From Ashinkailepas kermadecensis (taxonomy: Eukaryota; Arthropoda; Thecostraca; Neolepadidae): DNA of 64,000 nt. The stretch spans positions 62,001 through 126,000 of the forward strand of contig JAOTOM010005136.1 in assembly GCA_034440615.1 (NCBI GenBank). Reading direction: 5' to 3'. How positions within the stretch are numbered: position 1 is the stretch's first letter; every line of letters starts with the position of its first letter. Positions 57,525 through 64,000 of this stretch are shown here, piece by piece. A model generated the notes under the pieces. That model saw only the letters and a list, made by a program, of their open reading frames with translations, was not told the DNA's origin and did not search any database. The position numbers and the translations under genes were made by a program.

Positions 57525-58128
57525 GCGTTCAGTAGCGCAACCAGAGGGCGCTAAGGGGGCTAACCCCATGGTGCCAGAGGTGCACATTTCGGCGGGCGAA
57601 GCGCTCCGAAATTTTGCTTTGTTTGCTCGCTGGATGCCAGTAGCAAATGGGAGCCCCCTGAGATGTGGTGGGCTCCCAAAAATCGCATCTGTATTCGGAA
57701 CAATTGCACCGTGGCCCCGACAAATCGCGCTGGAGCCCCACAATTCCCGTCATGCACCAGATAGAAATTACGGTCGGGGGCCCAAAATAAACACATCGGA
57801 ATTCAAAAAGCTCACACCGAGCCTCGAATATTGTACAGGGGATTCCATATATTCGCGTCTGGGCACCAAATTGCGGGTCGGGTTCCAAAATGTATCGTCG
57901 ATGGTCCAAAATAAATACAACGGGAGCCGGAAACACTGCGCTGTAGCGCCAAAAAAACTTCAGTCAGAACTCCAAGATTTCCGCTCAGGGCCTCGGATAA
58001 ATACAGCGGGACCCCGAAAGCACACATCGGGGCCCGAAAGTCATAGCGGGGCACCACAAAATCACGTTTTGGCTAAAAAAATTCACGTCGGGGCCAAAAC
58101 AGCTAGAATAGCTGTTTTGGATGAATAA
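57525..58128 (-). repeat. Degenerate GC-phased minisatellite array 3 (inverted orientation)
   Basis: Read on the minus strand it has the same syntax as arrays 1 and 2: about 30-bp spacing of GGGCCCC-type words separated by C-G-(C/T)-G-A-TTTT-type words. The 201-codon plus-strand frame (57523-58128) is composed of these units and is not a gene. A CAGTAGCGCAACC word at the left edge may be the element's end. Confidence 0.65.
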
Positions 58129-58154
58129 ATCCAAATAGCCCATTCTAGCTGAGA

Positions 58155-58655
58155 CTACTCTTTTTAGCGGGTATGAGCATTCCAGCTATCGGGCGGGTCC
58201 TCTCTTGTTTTCACGACCCTTGCTAGCCCCCAGGGTGGACGTCTTCAGGTCTCAAGGGCCCTTTCCACACAAGCTGTTATATGCATTTGCATTTTTCCTC
58301 GGTTATATCTTTGCCCCTCAGGGTGGTCGCCTGGGGGGTCACATCGGACTCGCCAGGAGGGCGGGTATCCCTTTATCCCTTGAACACGTCATTACTTTTT
58401 AATAGTCCGGGCCCTTCCATAGGCTCAGAAGCCCTTTACTTAGCACCGGGAACCCTTCGCTTCAGCCCGGTTCGTCTCCGTAGCTCGGGGGTCACTTTGT
58501 CGGCCTGAGGCCCGCTGACAGCTCTGAGCACCTCTTCATCAGCGTGAGCCAAAGCCGACCCAGTGGCTCTGCACGTCCGGCCCGGGGCCCCATCCGTCGG
58601 CCCAGGACCCCTCTTTCACAGCTCAGAACACTCTCCGTCCGTCCGGAGTCCCCTC
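58155..58655 (-). repeat. GC-rich inverted repeat, right arm
   Basis: Inverted partner of 51090-51559. It follows array 3 after about 30 bp. Confidence 0.85.
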
Positions 58656-58905
58656 TTCAAAAGTTTGGGCCTCCTCTATCACTGTGCGGTTCCGGGCCTA
58701 ATCGGTTCAGGGGCCCTTCATGCCGATCTGGGCCCCCTCCGACGGTCCGGGGTCCTCTCGTGGCTAGAGGTCCTCTCCGTCGGCGCAGGGACCCTTCTTA
58801 GCGTTTCAGGGCCTCCTCTGTCAGGCCGGAGGCCCTCTTTCAACAGCATGGCCCCCTCCACCAGGTTAGGAGCCCTTGTACGGCTTGGGCCCCACCCGCC
58901 CCCAG
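58656..58905. repeat. GC-phased array continuing past the inverted arm
   Basis: GGGCC or GGTCC words every ~30-32 bp with CCCTC/CCGTCGG fillers. Sequence identity between units is low but the phase is kept. No gene. Confidence 0.6.
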
Positions 58906-59048
58906 GTTACAGTGGGACATATCGACTAAAACGTAACTATCCTTGATTGCTGTCTTTCTTAATTCAGTTCCATTGTCCGTTCCTGCTAAAAATATATATA
59001 TTTGGGTATCTGTGGAAGTTATGATAGGTCACGCGTGCGATTCACGAT

Positions 59049-59256
59049 CAGTGGCGCAGACAGGATTTATCTGAAGGGGGGGGCGACCATATGTAAAAAA
59101 AAATGATATACAGATAAATATTTCGGCGCGCTTAGCGCGCCGAAACTTACGATTTTGAGATTTTGAGTGGTGAAAATCTCAAAATGTTTTGTTTGATCTA
59201 GCGCATTCTTGGTTGTAGGGGGGGGTAGCCCCTGTCACCCCTTGGCTGCACCTATG
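59049..59256. mobile_element. MITE, 208 bp, with two internal hairpins
   Basis: The left end CAGTGGCGCAGACAGG and the right end, read inverted (CATAGGTGCAGCCAAGG), resemble each other. The inside has a perfect hairpin TTTCGGCGCGC-TTA-GCGCGCCGAAA (59121-59145), then ATTTTGAGATTTT facing AAAATCTCAAAAT. No target duplication is obvious. Confidence 0.55.
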
Positions 59257-60622
59257 TTTACGACCAGGCTACGCTCTGACACAGCCCAGATTTTGTTCTG
59301 TGCTCATGGCAAATGTGCAATTGGACTTTTTTCTAGGGGGTGGGGGGGGGGGGGGGGGGCTCATTGGTATCGGTGAGTGAACTTTAGATGCCTTGTGCAT
59401 CAGCCCACGGTTGCGCCTTTTGGAGTAGAAATCTGCATAGGCGACTCCGCCGTTCGGGACGTTGAGACGCTTACCCCATACATCTAATCAAATTTGATAT
59501 TGCACTTATGGCGACGCATGGAAGGATCGAGGAAAAATACATCTCGTCCATGAGAGTAGGAGCCATTCGGGTAGGTATTGAGGCCTCCACTTATTTGCTC
59601 CAACACTAACATGCCACATAATCCAAAGCAATAATTTTATCTGACCATGTGACTAATGGGCATTAACAGGAAAGATGTCCGCTTCGACTATTTCTTTCAT
59701 GCCGATAATATTCTGGTTGCCATGCGGATGTTTTCGTCGCCTACAGGAATCAGCCGGTGAAACCGCCAATGGAAACCTGGAACCAGTGGCCGATAACAGG
59801 AGGGACAAACATTCTCACGTTTAAAAAGAACTTGAAAAGGAGGCCCACGAAGAAATAACTGTCGACATTTCATGACTTTTGTTATTTTTAGTGTAGGTTG
59901 GAGCCCTTAAAAATATATTAAATCCCGGTCAATTCACCAGGCAACACGAGTGGGTTAGTGCCTGATTATGTCTCGCTTTTGGTTCAGTTCAAACCGTAAC
60001 ACTTTACATCTACGTCAAGAAGTAACAGGTAAATATTCACTTCGATGTGTTAAGCTTATTGTACACTCACCACGTGCCGCGGAGAAAAGTTAGCTGGCCG
60101 GAATAACTTGTACTTCGGCAATGCTGCTTACATTAATAGCTACGACGTGTTTCACAGCTCCTCTGAAAGAAAACAATGGAGCAAGGAAGGCCTGCCATAA
60201 TAAATCAGAAGTGTGAAATTTCCCAATTGAAAAACAACTATATCTCAGCCTTCGCAGTGCTGCAGAATTTACGATCATCGCGGTGCCGGGGGAATGGGGG
60301 TCAACATGAACTCCCACCTCCTCTGTTTTAGCCATCGCCGAGCCAGAACTGTTGGGCGGGGGGGCTCTCGAGAGGCCCCTTCGCCTCAGGTGTTCTCAGA
60401 ATACCCACCCAGGTTGAACGAAACCAACTGGCGTAATGCTCACTAAGGACAACGCAACATATCCAAGTTCATAGAGACGGCAATGTTTTCAGTAAATGAT
60501 GCAAAACTCATAAAGCATATATACGAAATATGGGGCCCCTGATTAAATCACGTAAAATCACATAAAATGGCAACACAATGGTGTAAATTAGTATATAATT
60601 AGCACCACATTTGCCTACATAT
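59257..60622. other. No gene recognised; contains a long G run
   Basis: G run at 59339-59359. An 81-codon minus-strand frame (60090-60335) lacks motifs. The rest is unique-looking DNA. Confidence 0.4.
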
Positions 60623-61552
60623 TAACACGCGCACTGGGGGGGGGGGGCGAAATCCGTCCACCCCTCCGGTTTTTCGCAAATAACTGCCGATTTTACCGGT
60701 CGATATACGCGATTTTCGGTGTACCTGCTTAAAAATGAACGTCGCGTCGTTTAAAGCAAGAAAAATGGAAATCGCCCGAAACGTTTTCAAGTTAGGGGCC
60801 GCTAAAATCAAAAAATGTTATAGCGCCAGACCACAAAAATCGGCGCAGATGCGCTCCCAGTATACTGACAAAAGGGAAGTGTTCTAGGCAACACTAGGGA
60901 CTTGTTTGATGCATATTGATATGCTGTATAGTTTCAAGGTCATGTTAGGTCACTAAGGTCAAGTCAGGTCAAGTTCATGACAGGTTAATGGAACCAAACT
61001 TGATCAACTGGAATGTTGCCATAAATGCTCTACTGGTTGTCATTTGTACTGTTTATCATTGCGTTTCCATACTTTATTAATGTACTTCACCCCCTTCTTC
61101 ACGAAGCCGATTGCTCCGAGCTGCCCGACGGAGCAGTCGGGCGAGCGGCCGGTTCTGGTAAATGGAACAGGTAACTGACCTGATAAAGTGGTGCTATGTA
61201 GGTGACCTGAGGTCAAATGTGGGGTCTATCATCTGCATTGCATAATTAGTAATGTCCAAAACATGATTGATGCCCATTTTTGAGCATTTAAACACAATGA
61301 CAGCGATCCATAACGATGACAAGCCAAGCCACGCAAAGCCGGAAAATTTTGCCAATCTGACCTCATTCGACCTTGAAGATATTGACCTAAGGTCACGAAA
61401 ATTGCACACAATAGAGTTCACTATCGTGCCCATCCACCCTGCGAATTTCGTTCCTCCAGCTTTACTAGGAGCCGAGATCTTACGGGGGGGGCGGAATCCG
61501 CCCCCCCTCCAGTGCGCGTAATTCTCAGAGGCCCTCCAGGGCGCGTGTTAAA
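60623..61552 (-). mobile_element. TTAA-flanked DNA element, copy C, uninterrupted (922 bp)
   Basis: TTAA at 60623-60626 and 61549-61552 flank CACGCGCACTGG and, inverted, CACGCGCCCTGG. Relative to copies A and B it is reversed and has no LINE, so it shows the empty element. It contains the left and right parts of A and B in order, many TGACCT/AGGTCA words and a one-mismatch DR4 (61358-61373). There is no transposase. It ends about 300 bp before the start site of pro-resilin-like gene 2. Confidence 0.8.
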
Positions 61553-61819
61553 TTAGGACAAAGTGGCAGGCCAAAACGAATACACCATAAGACAAATAAG
61601 TACGAAAGGGAATCCGCTGGCAAGCAGCACTGTGAAGGACACGTTTGATTTAATTATGAAGCCGATTTACTCTGTCACTCTTGTCAATTTTCTGCCAGTC
61701 CACTGACCTGGCATCTGCCTGAAATGGCCTCATCTGAACACGAACGGCGTGCTGTGAGAGGCGCGTGTAATAGGGGGGCGGGGGCGTTGGGGGGATCGTG
61801 ACTGGCCGCGCCGGCTCTG

Positions 61820-61855
61820 TATAAAACGGCCGCCGTCCACTGGCAGAGCATCAGT
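61820..61855 (+). promoter_or_regulatory. Core promoter of pro-resilin-like gene 2
   Basis: TATAAAA at 61820-61826 and TCAGT at 61851-61855, with the same 33-bp spacing as in gene 1. Confidence 0.8.
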
Positions 61856-61887
61856 CCGGCCGGCAATTTCCACCTGAACAGTACAGC

Positions 61888-64000
61888 ATGAAGGTGAGAG
61901 AATCCCGGCCAACTGCCCGGCCAAACATAATCGTTTCACGGCATGCAGGTTGGCTGTTGTGGTGTGCCCACCATGTGCAACATCTAGTATTGCTGATTAA
62001 TATATGCTTGTCCCACTTTGTAGCAGTTGCTTTACTGATTTCCGTTGATCCAGCAGACCGTGACGACAGAACAGGCTCTTTACCCCAGCATTGCCAGACG
62101 AACAGGCTCTTTACCCCAGCATTGCCAGACGAAAAGGCTCTTTACCCCAGTATTGCTAGACGAACAGGCTCTTTACCACAGTATTACTAGACGAACAGAC
62201 TCTTTACCCCAATATTGCCAGACGAACAGTATCTTTTACCAGTATTGCCAGACGAAAAGACTTTTTACCACCCCAGTATTGTCAGACGAACAGCGCCTTT
62301 ATTCCATTATTGCCAGGCGAATAACGGCAAACGGTATCGCCTGGGTGGTCCAGACGTAAATATTCACGTCTTTCCCGTGCCAACGGATGAGGAGAGGCTT
62401 CGATGTTAAAAAGAAGGTAGATTTTAGGCATCCAAAAACAAGCTGACAGTGCCCTTTCAACCAACTGCAACGTAATATGAAAAATGCACATTTCATCAAA
62501 AACTTCCAATTTCCTATGATTTCCTGGTACGATTTCCTGGTGCGATTGCTTTCAATTATATCGTTGAGCACGTGCTCATGTTATATTAAAGATGTGAAGT
62601 CCAGCAATGACCATGAGATGACATGGTAAGTAACGTGACTTCAACGTTCGATTGCTAACATTGGACGCGTATTACACATGATAGCATGCAGAGTTTACGA
62701 ACCATTTTCAACAGTAATTATTAGACACTTCTGAGCTTAACTCCGATTATATCACGAGGTTGCCTTTGTGGCATTCCTGACAGCCATTTTAGGATTAACA
62801 TGACATATAAAATTCGTAAATAACGAGAAGCGAAACATCGTGATGTATATAATACAGGCTGGTTATGCTTAACTTTGCAAGTCGATATTAGTATTTGTGC
62901 AGCCCTACTTTGCATATAACATGCCGGTCTGATACTCCACAGTTGTTTGTGGCGACGCTGATGCTGGCGGTGGCGGCTGTGGCAGCCGATGGCGGACGCT
63001 CCTCTGGTCTGAGCTCGAGCTACGGAGCTCCGCAGATGAACGGAGGAGCGCCCCAGGGCTATGGAGCGCCGCGGATGAACGGGGGCGGAGCTTCTCAGAG
63101 CTACGGAGCCCCTCAGGGAAACAGCGGAGCTTCACAGAGCTACGGAGCCCCACAGGGAAACAGCGGAGCTTCTCAAAGCTACGGAGCTCCTCAGGGAAAC
63201 ATCGGAGCTTCACAGAGCTACGGAGCCCCCCAGCGAAACAGCGGAGCTTCTCAAAGCTACGGAGCTCCTCAGGGCAATAGCGGACCTTCACAGAGCTACA
63301 GAACCCCTATGGGAAACAACGGAGCTTCCCAAAGCTACGGAGCTCCTCAGGGCAACAGCAAGGCTTCGCAGAGCTACGGAGCCCCTCGGGGAAACAGCGG
63401 AGCATCTCAGAGCTACGGAGCCCCTCAGCGAAACAGCGGAGCTTCTCAAAGCTACGGAGCTCCTCAGGGAAACATCGGAGCTTCACAGAGCTACGGAGCC
63501 CCTCAGCGAAACAGCGGAGCTTCTCAAAGCTACGGAGCTCCTCAGGGTAACAGCGGGCCTTCACAGAGCTACGGAACCCCTATGGGAAACAACGGAGCTT
63601 CCCAAAGCTACGGAGCTCCTCAGGGCAACAGCAGGGCTTCGCAGAGCTACGGAGCCCCTCAGGGAAACAGCGGAGCATCTCAGAGCTACGGAGCCCCTCA
63701 GCGAAACAACGGAGCTTCTAAAAACTACGGAGCTCCTCAGGGTAACAGCAGAGCTTCGCAGAACTACGGAGCCCCTAAGCGCAACAGCGGAGCTTCTCAA
63801 AGCTACGGAGCTCCTCAGGGCAACAGCAGAGCTTCGCAGAGTTACGGAGCCCCACAGGGAAACGCCCGCCAGTCTTCCCAGACCTTCGGCTCTTTCCAGA
63901 GGAACACTGACCAGGCTTCCCAGAGCTACGGAGCTCCTCAGGGAAGCAACAATCAGGCATCTCAGAGATACGGAGGCCAGCAGAACGAACAGAACAGCTA
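61888..64000 (+). CDS. Pro-resilin-like cuticle protein, gene 2 (3' end outside window)
   Basis: Exon 1 is ATG-AAG (61888-61893) with donor GTGAGA. Exon 2 starts at 62943 after ..ctccacag and stays open to the window end (354 residues seen). Signal peptide MKLFVATLMLAVAAVAA. A longer N-terminal linker than gene 1 carries an extra YGAP (GGAPQGYGAP). Then come 20 units of the 13-residue repeat and the same QSSQTF linker as gene 1. The window ends in the linker, just before where the RR domain should begin. The frame is intact as far as visible, so this is probably a working paralogue. Intron 1 is 1,049 bp, against 1,149 bp in gene 1. Confidence 0.88.
62060..62325 (+). repeat. 31-bp minisatellite in intron 1 of gene 2
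   Basis: Same unit as in gene 1 (CAGACGAACAGGCTC..), with fewer or rearranged copies, so it has changed in number since the duplication. Confidence 0.9.

Larger units (their letters stand above)
61648..64000 (+). repeat. Segmental duplication carrying pro-resilin-like gene, copy 2
   Basis: Collinear with 47199-49606. The left breakpoint is within about 100 bp of TTAA element C, and the right one is outside the window. Confidence 0.9.

Noticed and set aside
57523..58128. 201-codon plus-strand open frame
   Set aside because: Made of GC-phased repeat units; similar frames appear in all arrays because the ~30-bp unit preserves frame and is poor in stops.

Overview
The window looks like eukaryotic, repeat-dominated DNA from an arthropod, most likely a crustacean; species cannot be read from it. 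Reasons: two split genes for a cuticle protein of the pro-resilin type (tyrosine-rich elastic repeats plus a chitin-binding RR domain), arthropod-type core promoters (TATA box plus TCAGT initiator), many short blocks of TTAGG (the ancestral arthropod telomere unit) scattered internally, CR1-like LINEs, a Penelope-like element and very long (TA)n tracts. There are no operons, and I recognise no rRNA or intact tRNA gene.

Layout. 0.4-3.9 kb: a TTAA-flanked DNA element split by a CR1-like LINE. 4.7-8.5 kb: a possible second, 3.8-kb TTAA-bounded segment. 9.1-17.5 kb: (TA)n tracts, two arrays of a very degenerate GC-rich repeat phased at about 30 bp, a 5'-truncated minus-strand LINE and a 576-bp TTAA element. 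18-20 kb: a tandemly repeated LINE 3' end, then a cluster of foldback elements carrying TTAGG-like cores, including two near-perfect palindromes. 20-32.4 kb: a possible minus-strand exon, a direct 1.7-kb duplication, and serial copies of a repeat whose ends read CAAATCGACGCCCCTG. 32-37 kb: mostly unassigned, with a diverged ~200-bp tandem repeat. 37.3-39.8 kb: a second TTAA element split by the same LINE family. 42.8-44.3 kb: a broken Penelope-like element between two (TA)n tracts, with a hammerhead-like core at its 3' end. 45.8-46.3 kb: a possible membrane-protein remnant. 47.2-50.1 kb: complete pro-resilin-like gene 1. 51-59 kb: inverted GC-rich repeats, MITEs and a relic of a third pro-resilin-like 3' end. 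60.6-61.6 kb: an uninterrupted copy of the TTAA element. 61.6-64.0 kb: pro-resilin-like gene 2, cut by the window edge just before its RR domain.

The only convincing host genes are the two pro-resilin-like paralogues. They are direct duplicates about 14.45 kb apart, sharing promoter, a two-codon first exon, a first intron carrying a 31-bp minisatellite, and a repetitive second exon. Their products would be secreted and built into rubber-like cuticle through dityrosine cross-links. Almost everything else is mobile or tandem DNA in several layers of nesting. Lengths, identities and boundaries were judged by eye; no alignment or database search was run.
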